Notes: generated by a model from the letters alone, not told the origin. A DNA stretch of 64,000 bases from Desulfuromonadales bacterium (GCA_013349325.1 DUZX01000001.1:62001-126000), one strand, 5' to 3'; shown: positions 34,328 to 44,039, counted from the first letter of the stretch. Translations and numbers: made by a program.

Positions 34328-35350
34328 ATGAACATGAGATTTCTCGACGCCTGTTGGGGCAAACCGGTAGACCGCACACCGGTATGGTTGATGCGACAGG
34401 CTGGCCGCTATCTTCCTGAGTACATGAAAGTTCGCTCCAAAGTCACCTTTCTGGAGTTGTGCAAGAGCGCAGAACTGGCTGCCGAAGTATCAATTCAGCC
34501 GATTGATGCGCTGGGAGTAGATGCCGCCATCATGTTTTCCGATATTCTGACGCCGGTTGAGCCGATGGGAATGAAGCTGGACTTCGTACCGGGCCCGGTC
34601 TTCGAAAGTCCGATCCGCTGCATGGCTGACGTCGAAAAACTGCGTATTCCGCAGATGGAACAGGATGTCCCCTACGTACTGGATACCATCAAGATACTGC
34701 GCCGCGAATTGGCCGGCAAAGTGCCTTTAATCGGTTTCGGTGGAGCACCGTTCACGCTGGCCTGTTATATGGTTGAGGGGAAAGGCTCCAAGGATTTTGC
34801 CGAAATCAAGCGCATGATGTATGCCGCTCCCGATGTCTATGCCGCTCTGATGGAAAAAGTAACCACCATGGACATGGAATACCTGAACGCCCAGATTAAA
34901 GCCGGGGCCCAGGCCATCCAGATTTTTGACACCTGGGGCGGCGTGCTGTCTCCATCCGATTACGTCAAGTACGTACTCCCTTACACAACCCGGCTGATCA
35001 ACGGACTTGATCGCCAGAACACCCCCATCATCCACTTCGTTAAAGGCTCCGGCAGCATGCTGGACAGCGTCAAACTGGCCGGTGGAGATGTAATGGGCCT
35101 TGATTGGCATGTCAACCTCGGCCATGCACGTGACATCCTGGGACCACAGATGGCGGTTCAGGGCAACCTTGACCCGACGGTACTCTTTGCTCCGCATGCA
35201 GTGATCGAGTCTGAAGTTGCTCGCGTGTTGGCTGAAAATGCCGGTCGTCCCGGCCACATCTTCAACCTTGGCCACGGCATCATGCCGTCAGCGAAACCGG
35301 AAAATGCAAAGTTCATGGTCGACTGTGTCCATCGCCTGTCGCAAAAATAG
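34328..35350 (+). CDS. hemE: Uroporphyrinogen decarboxylase
   Basis: A 340-residue HemE: RTPVWLMRQAGRYLPEY (substrate-binding signature near the N-terminus), MFSDILTPVEPMG, GFGGAPFTLACYMVEGKG, IFDTWGGVLSP and GHGIMPS. It removes four carboxyl groups from uroporphyrinogen III to give coproporphyrinogen III in haem synthesis. The ATG at 34328 follows AGGAG by eight bases; the frame's earlier start lacks such a site. Two small genes follow closely and may be co-transcribed. Confidence 0.96.
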   Translation: MNMRFLDACWGKPVDRTPVWLMRQAGRYLPEYMKVRSKVTFLELCKSAELAAEVSIQPIDALGVDAAIMFSDILTPVEPMGMKLDFVPGPVFESPIRCMADVEKLRIPQMEQDVPYVLDTIKILRRELAGKVPLIGFGGAPFTLACYMVEGKGSKDFAEIKRMMYAAPDVYAALMEKVTTMDMEYLNAQIKAGAQAIQIFDTWGGVLSPSDYVKYVLPYTTRLINGLDRQNTPIIHFVKGSGSMLDSVKLAGGDVMGLDWHVNLGHARDILGPQMAVQGNLDPTVLFAPHAVIESEVARVLAENAGRPGHIFNLGHGIMPSAKPENAKFMVDCVHRLSQK

Positions 35351-35378
35351 GTGCTATAAAATTTTCAGGGGTTAAATC

Positions 35379-35732
35379 GTGTCTGTTACGATGAAAAATT
35401 GTGTTGTATTTGTCAGCGACCTCGCAAAAGCAAAGACGTTCTATGCTGATCTGCTTGGCCTTCCGATAGCCAACCAGAGTGAAATGAGCATCGAGTTTTT
35501 CCCCGGCGCCGCCACGACGCTGGGGGTTTCGCTGGCACTGCACGACGACGTCCGTCCCCTGGTCGGTCGTCATACCGGTATTAGCCTTAAGGTCGAAAAG
35601 ATCGCCTCCTTGTGTGACACCCTCAGGCAGGGGGGGGTAACCTTCGTTGAACCGCTTGAATCCTCCCCGTGGGGTAAAATGGCCGTTGTACAGGACTTTG
35701 ACGGCAATATGTTTGCGCTGGTAGATCGCTAG
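35379..35732 (+). CDS. VOC-superfamily (glyoxalase/dioxygenase fold) protein
   Basis: A 117-residue protein with two beta-alpha-beta-beta-beta modules: VVFVSDLAKAKTFYADLLGL at the start and GVTFVEPLESSPWGKMAVVQDFDGNMFALVD at the end, typical of VOC proteins. The usual metal glutamate near the C-terminus (NxxE) is replaced by alanine in GNMFALVD, so metal binding is uncertain. A GTG start at 35379 has AGGGG upstream; an ATG five codons later is possible. The next gene begins at the base after the stop. Confidence 0.8.
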   Translation: MSVTMKNCVVFVSDLAKAKTFYADLLGLPIANQSEMSIEFFPGAATTLGVSLALHDDVRPLVGRHTGISLKVEKIASLCDTLRQGGVTFVEPLESSPWGKMAVVQDFDGNMFALVDR

Positions 35733-36200
35733 ATGCAGATTGTCACGCATGAATTAATCGAAAAGGTGATTGCCGCAGCACAAGCTTCGCCACGCCTGCG
35801 CATGAATCACAACCTCCACCCGTCCGATCACTCCCGCTGTCATCGTCTGTTGAACGCCATCGAACCGGCCTCTTATATCCGGCCTCATCGTCATCTTGAC
35901 CCGGAAAAAGACGAGGCTTTCATTCTGCTGAGCGGGAAGCTGGGAATCATGACATTTGATGAGAACGGTACGGTTACCGACAAAGTGCTGCTCTCGCACG
36001 CCAGCGGCGTTGTTGCGGTTGATATTCCCTCCGGGATCTATCACACGGCGGTCAGCCTTGAATCGGGTACCGTTTTTTATGAGACCAAGGCCGGACCGTA
36101 TCTGCCGCTCACGTCAGATGAAACGGCCGCCTGGGCACCACAGGACACCGAAGCGCACTGCCGGGATTATCTGCAGCAGCTGCGGGGACTGTTTGCGTAA
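35733..36200 (+). CDS. WbuC-family cupin protein
   Basis: A 155-residue cupin. PASYIRPHRHLDPEKDEAFI contains the HxH and later E of a metal site, and IPSGIYHTAVSL the final histidine. Together with the N-terminal RLRMNHNLHPSDHSRCHRLLN it matches the WbuC family, often found with lipopolysaccharide gene clusters, activity unknown. It begins immediately after the VOC stop, so the pair is likely co-translated. Confidence 0.85.
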   Translation: MQIVTHELIEKVIAAAQASPRLRMNHNLHPSDHSRCHRLLNAIEPASYIRPHRHLDPEKDEAFILLSGKLGIMTFDENGTVTDKVLLSHASGVVAVDIPSGIYHTAVSLESGTVFYETKAGPYLPLTSDETAAWAPQDTEAHCRDYLQQLRGLFA

Positions 36201-36201
36201 A

Positions 36202-36804
36202 ATGGTTGGGTGCAGAAAATTTGTTATACGTGCACTTCTGGTGACAGTCGTAGCGCTTGCCATATCTGAAAGTTTTGCCGCCACCCCTCGAATGCGCCCC
36301 TATAGCGGAATAGGGGTACTCTTTCTGCCGCTTTTGGCAGCTGCGTCAGATCAGGAACAACCGCTGTATCTCTATCAGGAACCGGGTGTCACCCGGATCG
36401 GAGCCATATCCGCTTCGATTCAGACCGGCTACCAATGGCTCTTCGAAAAACAGGACGGACGAAGTCCGCTGATAGTCATGGCCCGCAAAGGGAACTGGCT
36501 GCGGGTCTGTTACGACGAAGCCGGCCGCGAGGCATGGCTTGACCCCGGCCGACGTGCGACCTTCCAGCCGTGGGATCCCTACCTGAAGCGAACGGTGATT
36601 CACCTGCTGGCGGGACTTCGGCCCCAGTATTATCAGCTGTACCGTCAACCGGGAGTGGATCCGGGTAGCATGCTGACTCCCCGGCAGCAGCTCCGAATCG
36701 TAAACCTGGATGATGACTGGGCCATGGTGCTGGCTGACCAGGCGACGATCGGCTGGTTGCGCTGGCGCGACGAGGATGGCCGCCTGACGATCAGCCTGCA
36801 ATAG
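36202..36804 (+). CDS. Exported protein of unknown function, SH3-like
   Basis: A 200-residue protein starting one base after the WbuC stop (ATG 36202). Residues 1-26 form a signal peptide (VIRALLVTVVALAISESFA). The mature part has two similar segments, LYLYQEPGVTRIGAI...GNWLRVCYDEAGREAWLDPG and YQLYRQPGVDPGSML...DDWAMVLADQATIGWLRW, in the style of bacterial SH3 domains. Its periplasmic partner, perhaps peptidoglycan, is inferred only. The frame extends far upstream inside WbuC, which is a shadow. Confidence 0.7.
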   Translation: MVGCRKFVIRALLVTVVALAISESFAATPRMRPYSGIGVLFLPLLAAASDQEQPLYLYQEPGVTRIGAISASIQTGYQWLFEKQDGRSPLIVMARKGNWLRVCYDEAGREAWLDPGRRATFQPWDPYLKRTVIHLLAGLRPQYYQLYRQPGVDPGSMLTPRQQLRIVNLDDDWAMVLADQATIGWLRWRDEDGRLTISLQ

Positions 36805-36879
36805 CCTGCACATTCAGTGTACCGGCGGGCGCTTTACCACAAGAAAATGGAAAACCATATAATTGCTATGAGGTGACAG

Positions 36880-38184
36880 ATGAGAATTGAGCTGATACCG
36901 CCGGGAACCGGTGAGTTGACCTATGAAATCAGAAATATTGTCAACGTGGCTGAAAAACTCCAGAAACATGGCGTCAAGATCAACTGGGAAAATATCGGTG
37001 ATCCGATTGTCAAAGGGGAAATTATACCCGAGTGGATGAAGGAGATTGTGGCCGAAGCGGTCATGGACAACAGTACCTGGGGCTACTGCCATACCCGTGG
37101 TGTACTGGAAACGCGTGAATTTATCTGCCAGACGACCAACAGTCGCGGCGGTGCCCAGATTACTCCTGATGACATTATCTTCTTTAACGGACTTGGAGAC
37201 GCAATCGCTAAGATTTACGGTTGTCTGCGCCCCGAGGCGCGTGTGCTGATGCCGTCGCCATCCTACACAACGCACACACTGGGTGAAATCGGTCACGCCC
37301 ATTCGGCGCCGTCGCTCTATGCGCTCAAGCCGGACGATAAATGGTACCCGGATATGGAAGATTTGAAAAACCACGTCCGCTATAACCCCAACATCTGCGC
37401 CATCATGCTGATTAACCCGGATAATCCGACCGGCATGGTCTACACCCGAGAACTGCTGCAGGAGATTGTAACGGTAGCGCGCGAAAACGATCTGTTCATC
37501 ATTGCGGATGAGGTCTACATCAACGTGGTCTATAACGGCGAGAGTACTGTTCCGATCAGCGATGTAATCGGTGACGTCCCGGCCATCTCCCTGAAGGGCA
37601 TATCCAAGGAATTCCCCTGGCCCGGCTCGCGCTGCGGCTGGATCGAAGTGTATAATGGCCAGAAAGATGAACGCTTCCGCAAATATATCAATTTGATCCT
37701 GACCGGCAAAATGAACGAGGTCTGCTCGACAACCCTGCCGCAGACGGTCATCCCGGCCATCGTTCAACACCCCGAATACCAGCACTACCTGGCAGAGCGC
37801 ATCGCCAGCTATGAACGTATGAGCAACATCACCTATGATTGCCTCAGTCAGGTTCCGGCACTGCAGGTCAACCGCACGAACGGTGCCTTCTACATGGCGG
37901 TGGCATTTAAAGACGGACTGCTGAACAACCGTCAGTCAATTCCGATCGCCAACACAGAGGTACGGGAGCTGGTGGAAGGACTGATTAACCAGCCGGGAGT
38001 ATCTCCCGACAAGCGTTTTGTGTACCAGATCCTGGCGACAACCGGCATCTGTATTGTGCCGCTCTCTTCATTTTCGACGCCGCTGCAGGGTTTCCGCGTA
38101 ACACTGTTGGAGAAAGACGAAAAAGAATGCCGCCGTATTTACCGGACACTGGCAGAGAAGATTGAAGAATACCTGGCATCATAA
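36880..38184 (+). CDS. Class I/II PLP-dependent aminotransferase
   Basis: A 434-residue fold-type I aminotransferase. The cofactor region has NPDNPTGMVYT and IIADEVYINVVYNG, the Schiff-base lysine is in SLKGISKEFPWPGSRCGW, and the C-terminal region ends FSTPLQGFRVTLLE with the substrate arginine. It probably exchanges an amino group between an amino acid and 2-oxoglutarate; the amino acid is not apparent (alanine or aspartate types are possible). AGGTG precedes the ATG. A long bidirectional terminator follows. Confidence 0.9.
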   Translation: MRIELIPPGTGELTYEIRNIVNVAEKLQKHGVKINWENIGDPIVKGEIIPEWMKEIVAEAVMDNSTWGYCHTRGVLETREFICQTTNSRGGAQITPDDIIFFNGLGDAIAKIYGCLRPEARVLMPSPSYTTHTLGEIGHAHSAPSLYALKPDDKWYPDMEDLKNHVRYNPNICAIMLINPDNPTGMVYTRELLQEIVTVARENDLFIIADEVYINVVYNGESTVPISDVIGDVPAISLKGISKEFPWPGSRCGWIEVYNGQKDERFRKYINLILTGKMNEVCSTTLPQTVIPAIVQHPEYQHYLAERIASYERMSNITYDCLSQVPALQVNRTNGAFYMAVAFKDGLLNNRQSIPIANTEVRELVEGLINQPGVSPDKRFVYQILATTGICIVPLSSFSTPLQGFRVTLLEKDEKECRRIYRTLAEKIEEYLAS

Positions 38185-38256
38185 CTTCAGCAGCAGGGGC
38201 GCACGCATTGCGCCTCTGCGAAAAACTGATCAAACAACGTCACATCAATAAACGCA

Positions 38257-38310
38257 CAAACAGAACGGGGGGCAGAGCTAAAAGCTCTGCCCCCCGTTCT
38301 GTTTGTTTTA
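38257..38310. terminator. Long perfect bidirectional terminator
   Basis: A perfect 23-bp stem (38257-38279 with 38283-38305) around a three-base loop, with T-rich sequence on the plus strand and GTTTG/CAAAC ends. It sits between the convergent aminotransferase and pta genes and could serve both. Confidence 0.9.
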
Positions 38311-38375
38311 TCCTGAATGCATTTTTGCTTTTTCTCAGTTGCTCCGTTGCTCTGTGTTTCAAATTATTTTCAGGT

Positions 38376-39380
38376 TTACCCCTGTGCCGCCTGCACCGCC
38401 GTAATCGCAACGACATTAACGACATCTTCAACCGAGCAGCCGCGCGAGAGGTCGTTGACCGGCTTGGCCAATCCCTGAATGATCGGTCCGACCGCTTCGG
38501 CACCGGCAACGCGTTCAACAAGCTTGTAAGCGATGTTGCCGGCATCAAGATCCGGGAAGATCAGGACGTTGGCTTTACCGGCCACGCTGCTGCCGGGCGC
38601 CTTCTTGCCCCCCACATTGGGTAGCAGTGCTGCATCAGCCTGCAGTTCACCGTCAATCTGCAGCTCCGGCTTGAGCTGTCTGGCAATTTCCAGCGCCTTC
38701 AGAACCTTGTCACAGTCAGCATGGCTGGCACTCCCCTTCGTGGAGAAGGAGAGCAGCGCAACACGCGCTTCAACATCCAGGAAAGCCTTGCAGTTTCCGG
38801 CGGTGGCAATCGCGATTTCGGCCAGTGCCTGGGCATCCGGGTTGGGATTGACGGCACAGTCGGCAAACAGGATGATGCCGTTTTCGCCGAAACTGGGAGT
38901 CTTGGTAACCATCAGGAAAAATGAGGAAACCGTTTTAATTCCGGCGGCTGGGCCGACGGTCTGGAAGGCGGCCTTCAGAACATTGCCGGTCGTACCGGTC
39001 GCACCAGCCACTTCGCCCCCGGCATCCCCGCACCGCACCATCATGCCGGCATAATAGAGGTTGTCATCTGCTGTCAGCAACTTTCTGGCCTCATCGGCAC
39101 TCAAGCCTTTGCTCTTGCGCAACTCTACCAGCTCGGCAATATACTGGTCCAGCTTTGGAGAAGCGGCCGGACTGAGCAATTCAACGCCTGTCAGTTTGAT
39201 TCCCTTGGCGGCAGCTTCAGCCTGAATTTTGGCGGGATCTCCCAACATAACTATTCGGGCCAGACCTTCCGTTACAATCTTCTCAGCAGCATATAACATC
39301 CGCTCATCGTAGCTTTCCGGCAATACAACCGTCTGCAGTTTCTTTCTGGCCTTCTCCTTGATCTGATCAACAAGATGCAT
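38376..39380 (-). CDS. pta: Phosphate acetyltransferase
   Basis: A 334-residue phosphotransacetylase of the short type (PTA/PTB domain only): VVLPESYDERMLYAAEKI, SADEARKLL, YAGMMVRCGDAGGEVAGATG, SFGENGIILFADCAVNPNP, and KANVLIFPDLDAGNIAYKLV. It interconverts acetyl-CoA and acetyl phosphate. GGAGG lies upstream of the ATG at 39380; the frame starts earlier without a site. No acetate kinase gene is next to it in this window. Confidence 0.95.
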   Translation of the reverse strand: MHLVDQIKEKARKKLQTVVLPESYDERMLYAAEKIVTEGLARIVMLGDPAKIQAEAAAKGIKLTGVELLSPAASPKLDQYIAELVELRKSKGLSADEARKLLTADDNLYYAGMMVRCGDAGGEVAGATGTTGNVLKAAFQTVGPAAGIKTVSSFFLMVTKTPSFGENGIILFADCAVNPNPDAQALAEIAIATAGNCKAFLDVEARVALLSFSTKGSASHADCDKVLKALEIARQLKPELQIDGELQADAALLPNVGGKKAPGSSVAGKANVLIFPDLDAGNIAYKLVERVAGAEAVGPIIQGLAKPVNDLSRGCSVEDVVNVVAITAVQAAQG

Positions 39381-39440
39381 ACATGAGCCTCCTTCGGGGA
39401 AATAGAACAGGTTTATGCTTATAGCTGAAACGACCCGCAC

Positions 39441-39475
39441 GGTCAATAAAAATAGCCTGATTTCTCAGGCTATTT
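39441..39475 (-). terminator. Terminator after trpB
   Basis: AAATAGCCTGA pairs with TCAGGCTATTT around four bases; on the minus strand it is followed by a T-rich run. It lies downstream of trpB. Confidence 0.85.
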
Positions 39476-39521
39476 GCTTTTATAACTCTTTGTATACGGC
39501 AACGCTTCAGCACCAGACTCT

Positions 39522-40712
39522 TTAAAATTTTTCTCCCATGGCAGCGGCAACCGTATGCATATCCTTGTCGCCACGCCCCGACAGACAGACGACAATGCTC
39601 GCATCTTTACTGAGTGTGGGGGCCAGTTTCATGACATGAGCGATCGCGTGAGAGGATTCCAATGCCGGAATAATTCCCTCTTCACGGGTCAGAAAACTGA
39701 ACCCCTCCAGCGCCTCATCATCAGTAACAGAGACATATTCAGCTCGTCCGCTGTCCTTCAGCCAGGAATGTTCCGGACCGACGCCGGGATAATCAAGGCC
39801 GGCAGATATCGAGTGGGCATGATTGATCTGACCGTTCTGATCCTGCAACAGATAGGTTTTATTGCCATGCAGAATGCCGGGCGTACCGGCGCAGAGCGGA
39901 GCGGCATGTCTGCCGGTCTCGATGCCGAATCCGGATGCCTCGACACCGATAATGCGCACCGATGAATCTTTAAGAAACGGATAAAACAGCCCCATGGCAT
40001 TACTGCCACCTCCGACACAAGCCACCAGCACATCCGGCAGCCGTCCGTGAACCTTGAAATGCTGACGCCGCACTTCTGCTCCGATCACGGACTGGAAGTC
40101 GCGCACCATCATCGGATACGGGTGCGGACCTGCGACCGTACCGATGACGTAAAACGTTTCATGAATGGTAGAGACCCAGTTCCGCATCGCTTCATTCATG
40201 GCATCTTTCAACGTGGCGGTACCGGCCGTTACCGGCGTTACCTTTGCACCCAGAAGCTTCATACGAAAAACATTCTGGGACTGGCGATGAGTATCCTCCT
40301 CCCCCATGAAGACTTCACACTCCATACCGAACAGCGCCGCAATCGTGGCCGTTGCAACGCCATGCATGCCGGCGCCGGTCTCGGCAATCACGCGCCGCTT
40401 GCCCATTCGTTTCGCCAGAAGCCCCTGACCGATGGTGTTGTTGACCTTGTGAGCACCGGTGTGATTCAAATCTTCCCGCTTCAGATAGATTCTGGCCCCG
40501 CCCAGTTTGCTGGTCAGCTTCTCGGCAAAATAGAGCGGGTTGGGCCGACCGACATACTGGCGCAGGTAATACTGAAATTCCTGTTTGAATTCACGATCGT
40601 TCCGGTAGTGCGCGTAGGCCTGCTCCAGCTCCAGCAGCGCCGGCATCAAGGTTTCGGGCACATAGCGCCCGCCGAATTGGCCAAAGTGGCCGTTTTTATC
40701 TGGCTGTTTCAT
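39522..40712 (-). CDS. trpB: Tryptophan synthase beta subunit
   Basis: A 396-residue TrpB with [33 protein letters not shown] (the PLP lysine), [22 protein letters not shown] and [15 protein letters not shown], complete for the TrpB1 type. It joins indole and serine to tryptophan. trpA, its usual partner and neighbour, does not follow; a terminator does. It is 54 bases downstream of the methyltransferase gene on the same strand, ending the run that includes trpF. Confidence 0.96.
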   Translation of the reverse strand: MKQPDKNGHFGQFGGRYVPETLMPALLELEQAYAHYRNDREFKQEFQYYLRQYVGRPNPLYFAEKLTSKLGGARIYLKREDLNHTGAHKVNNTIGQGLLAKRMGKRRVIAETGAGMHGVATATIAALFGMECEVFMGEEDTHRQSQNVFRMKLLGAKVTPVTAGTATLKDAMNEAMRNWVSTIHETFYVIGTVAGPHPYPMMVRDFQSVIGAEVRRQHFKVHGRLPDVLVACVGGGSNAMGLFYPFLKDSSVRIIGVEASGFGIETGRHAAPLCAGTPGILHGNKTYLLQDQNGQINHAHSISAGLDYPGVGPEHSWLKDSGRAEYVSVTDDEALEGFSFLTREEGIIPALESSHAIAHVMKLAPTLSKDASIVVCLSGRGDKDMHTVAAAMGEKF

Positions 40713-40766
40713 AGGTTCCCTGCTCTCTTTTTTCAGATGTTGTACGTGCGCACACGAGAATATTTT

Positions 40767-41729
40767 TCATGTAGCAGTTTTGTGACGAGCCGTAAAGCGG
40801 ATAACTCCCCCGGTTTGGAACAGCCGCTCGAGAAGCAGGCCGAGCAACGAGGCCGGAACAAGCACACTACACGCTAAAAGCGATAAGATTACGGCACCTG
40901 AAAAACCAGCGCGACCCTTTTTTCTCATTCTGAGAAAGTCATACAGTGCGTTATGATCTACGCCGGCACGGTTCAGCATCGTCTGGAGCCAGCCATAAAA
41001 ATTTTGCGCCCAGTCGGCGTGAGATTTTTCAATAATGGTATATCCGCTTTTAACAAGCAGTTCCGCCAGCCCCTGTTCCGTAAAGTGATACAGGTGGATC
41101 GGCAGGTCTGTATGAAACCAGCATTCCCGGCCAAAGCGTGACTGCAATGAGCTGTAATTCGGGACTGCAACAACCAGCCTGCCACCATCAGAAAGAAGCC
41201 GGTCACATTCATGCAGCAGCTGTTCAGGGTCGAAACAATGTTCGAGGACATGATTGACCAGAATCAGGTCAAACGGTCCCTGCAGTTCGGATATTGATGT
41301 CACCACCTCAATAGCGTAGGTCTCCCGCGCATGACAGGCGGTTTCATTGTTGAACCCGACTCCGGTAACGCTCCATCCATTCTGCTGAAACAGGGAGGCG
41401 GTATACCCGCTTCCGCAGCCGATATCCAGCATGCTGCCGGCTTTCACCGTACCGGCAACTCTGCGTACTGAACGTTTCTTCTGCCACTCAAAAAGCCATT
41501 CCACCGGCGCGATAAAGCGTTTACCCTCTTCATAGCGATACTCCCCCGGTGAGTAGAATCGTTCCAGGGTCGCAAGATCCGGCTGCGGCCAGGTCATGCC
41601 GATTCCACACTGATGACAGTATAAAACTGCGTAGACATCCTCTACATAGTGCGCGATTCCCGTACATCTCTGCATACTGGTCGTACCGCAAAAGCTGCAG
41701 CAGGGGGTATCCGTTGAGTTCCTGTTCAC
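40767..41729 (-). CDS. SAM-dependent methyltransferase with zinc-ribbon start
   Basis: About 320 residues. CCSFCGTT...YCHQCGIG near the N-terminus forms two CxxC pairs, a likely zinc ribbon. A class I methyltransferase core follows (MLDIGCGSGYTASLFQ; LVNHVLEHCFDPEQLL). One hydrophobic stretch (GAVILSLLACSVLVPASLLGLL) near the C-terminus suggests membrane attachment. I prefer the GTG at 41729, four bases after the glycosyltransferase stop. Such proteins often modify glycans or lipids. The acceptor is unknown. Confidence 0.8.
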   Translation of the reverse strand: MNRNSTDTPCCSFCGTTSMQRCTGIAHYVEDVYAVLYCHQCGIGMTWPQPDLATLERFYSPGEYRYEEGKRFIAPVEWLFEWQKKRSVRRVAGTVKAGSMLDIGCGSGYTASLFQQNGWSVTGVGFNNETACHARETYAIEVVTSISELQGPFDLILVNHVLEHCFDPEQLLHECDRLLSDGGRLVVAVPNYSSLQSRFGRECWFHTDLPIHLYHFTEQGLAELLVKSGYTIIEKSHADWAQNFYGWLQTMLNRAGVDHNALYDFLRMRKKGRAGFSGAVILSLLACSVLVPASLLGLLLERLFQTGGVIRFTARHKTAT

Positions 41730-41733
41730 GGTT

Positions 41734-43374
41734 TCAGCGCACGATCCGGTAAAAAACAACCGTGTAGTCTATGCGCGGAGAACGATACACACCGGCAACC
41801 TTGAGCCCGGGCGGAACGTTAATCAAATCGGCAGGACTCATTTCCGATGTTGCGTTTTCACTGACGATATATTCAACCTTGTTACGTTCAGCAAATTGCA
41901 TCAGGGTAGTGAAGTCCGTAATCGGTTGCGATACCCATAGTCCGTCAAGGTAGTAGATCATCTTGTTCCAGGGAAGCATATAGGTACGTCCGGGCCCAAA
42001 ACGCTGTCGGGCCATCTCGCCCGCTTTTTTCGCTTCCTCTGCAAACATCTGCCGTGCGGGACTCGCCCCGGAAACGGCTGGCGCCTGTTGTACGATCCTG
42101 AGCGACAGATAATAGCCCGCCAGCAGAAAAACAAGCAGTAATGATACCGCTTGTGCCGTTCGCTCGCCCTTCGATCTGCTGAATCGTTGCGTGATGAAGT
42201 GTATCACCTGAAACAATCCGGCTGTTCCGACGATAAACAGCAGGGGCGAATAGGGGACCAGATACTTCCACCACCCTTCGGTAAATACCGGCAGAATAAA
42301 AAGGAGTAGAAACGGAGCGAACAGAATTGGTTTACCGTATTCGGATCCGGTTCCCCAGCGCCTGAAGGCCATAAAAAGCGCAAGTACGGCAAAATAGACC
42401 GGATATACCTGCGGATAATGCAGACAGCCGCTGTTATTGGGAATTCGTCCCGGAATTTCCAGTAAAAGATTTGAAAGGTATACCCGCAGACTCTTTTCCG
42501 GATGCGTCATCAGATATGCGACGAGATCCCGGATTCCACTGGGATGCTGCCACATATACGTTCCGTCAGGCGCAAGGCCCCACAACTCTTCATTTGAATT
42601 TTCACCCTTATCGTTGTCGTGATAGATGCGAGACTTCATCCAGATCAGGACATACGTCGATTTGGGGCTGATGACAAAAGCGTTGTAATGTTTTTGCAGA
42701 AACAACAGATACGGGGTCGAGCTTAAAAAGAACGCCAACAGCACTACTGCACAACATTTTGTCAGTATCGATTTGTAAAAATGCCACCCTTCCACCGTAC
42801 ACACAACGACCAGGGTGAACAGCATTACCAAAAACCCTTCCGAGCGGGTCTGGTAGGCCAACGAGAAGAAAACACCCGCGATTACGGCCAGCAGGTATGA
42901 ACGGCGAACGGCGGTTGCATGCAGGAGTGCCAGCGCCGTGATCAGAAAAAACGTATAGGTGATGTCAGCATCGGTACTAAAACTCAGAAACAGAAACTGA
43001 GGGAATACCGCCGTAATAACAGCGGCACCAACAGCCACTGAACGGGAGAAGATACCGGCCGCCAGAAAATAGACGGCAACAGGCAGAAGCACGCCCATAA
43101 GCGGCGCAACGATCCCGGCTGCCGTATGGATATCAGGCACGCCCGGCAACCAGCTCACAAGCGCGATTAAAATAGAATGCATTGGCGGGCACCAGAGCGC
43201 CTGCCAGCCGAGACCGATACCATAGCGGATATTCCGGGCTATCTGCAGATAAATGTGACCATCTGCCGTAATTCCGGGAAGACTGTAGGAATACGTAATG
43301 ACAACGGCAGAGACAATGAGCGGAAGTAAAAAGGTAAACTTTTGATAGGCGTGCCCCATGTTTTCACGCTTCAT
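41734..43374 (-). CDS. Membrane glycosyltransferase, GT39/ArnT-like
   Basis: A 546-residue protein with about 10-12 hydrophobic helices. The first lumenal loop has SLPGITADGHIYLQIARNIRYGIG, with the acidic residue typical of GT-C enzymes, and STDADITYTFFL follows. It resembles ArnT/PMT-family enzymes that move a sugar from a polyprenyl phosphate to an acceptor outside the cytoplasm. Its ATG overlaps the trpF stop (ATGA) and the methyltransferase follows at once, so it appears locked into the trp run. The sugar and acceptor are unknown. Confidence 0.82.
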   Translation of the reverse strand: MKRENMGHAYQKFTFLLPLIVSAVVITYSYSLPGITADGHIYLQIARNIRYGIGLGWQALWCPPMHSILIALVSWLPGVPDIHTAAGIVAPLMGVLLPVAVYFLAAGIFSRSVAVGAAVITAVFPQFLFLSFSTDADITYTFFLITALALLHATAVRRSYLLAVIAGVFFSLAYQTRSEGFLVMLFTLVVVCTVEGWHFYKSILTKCCAVVLLAFFLSSTPYLLFLQKHYNAFVISPKSTYVLIWMKSRIYHDNDKGENSNEELWGLAPDGTYMWQHPSGIRDLVAYLMTHPEKSLRVYLSNLLLEIPGRIPNNSGCLHYPQVYPVYFAVLALFMAFRRWGTGSEYGKPILFAPFLLLFILPVFTEGWWKYLVPYSPLLFIVGTAGLFQVIHFITQRFSRSKGERTAQAVSLLLVFLLAGYYLSLRIVQQAPAVSGASPARQMFAEEAKKAGEMARQRFGPGRTYMLPWNKMIYYLDGLWVSQPITDFTTLMQFAERNKVEYIVSENATSEMSPADLINVPPGLKVAGVYRSPRIDYTVVFYRIVR

Positions 43375-44039
43375 AGCTGTACCGATGATTCAGACCGGCG
43401 AACGGCCTGAACAAAATCGAAGAGCTTTGTGCTGTCTTTGATCCCCGGCACACGCTCAACTCCACTGGAGACATCAACCGCGTAGGGTGTGACCGCTGCA
43501 ATCGCCCCGGCAACATTTTCCGGAGTTAATCCACCGGCCAGTATGATGCGGCGTGATACGGCAGTTCGGGAGGCAATATCCCAGTTGAAGGTCGTACCGG
43601 TGCCGCCATGCGCAACAGGAGACCACGCGTCCAGCAGATAGCCGGCCACCTGATAGGCAGCCATCTCATCCAGCACTGTAGAGTCCTTTACCCGGAACGC
43701 CTTGATGACTCTGCGTTGGACGGCATCACAAAAAGCGGGTGACTCTTCACCATGCAGCTGGATCAGATCAAGACCGCAGCCATCGGCAACTGAGTTGACC
43801 ACTGGCAGCTCTTCATTGACAAACAGCCCGACCGTCTGAATAAAAGGTGGCAGCGCACGGATAATGGCTGCCGCCGTTTCCGGAGCGACACTACGAGACG
43901 AGCCTTTAAAAAAGACGAAGCCGAGAGCATCGGCTCCGGCTTCGACCGCCATCAGGGCATCTTCCAGATTGGTTATGCCGCAGATTTTTATTTTAACCGT
44001 GGGAATCGAGCAGAAGTTATCGCGCACCACTACTCTCAC
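43371..44039 (-). CDS. trpF: Phosphoribosylanthranilate isomerase
   Basis: A 222-residue TrpF: KIKICGITNLEDALMAVEAGADALGFVFF, DLIQLHGEE, LDAWSPVAHGGTGTTFNW and ILAGGLTPENV, then VDVSSGVERVPGIKDSTK. It isomerises phosphoribosylanthranilate in tryptophan synthesis. Family members usually begin directly before KIKICGIT; here that codon is GTT and translation must start further up, at the GTG at 44039 or one of the next GTGs, adding about 10-15 residues. That region overlaps the end of the HEPN toxin gene by up to 23 bases. Confidence 0.93.
   Translation of the reverse strand: MRVVVRDNFCSIPTVKIKICGITNLEDALMAVEAGADALGFVFFKGSSRSVAPETAAAIIRALPPFIQTVGLFVNEELPVVNSVADGCGLDLIQLHGEESPAFCDAVQRRVIKAFRVKDSTVLDEMAAYQVAGYLLDAWSPVAHGGTGTTFNWDIASRTAVSRRIILAGGLTPENVAGAIAAVTPYAVDVSSGVERVPGIKDSTKLFDFVQAVRRSESSVQL

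Noticed and set aside
35956-36201. Longer form of the SH3-like exported protein
   Set aside because: The extension lies inside the WbuC gene and would hide the clear signal peptide that begins at 36202.
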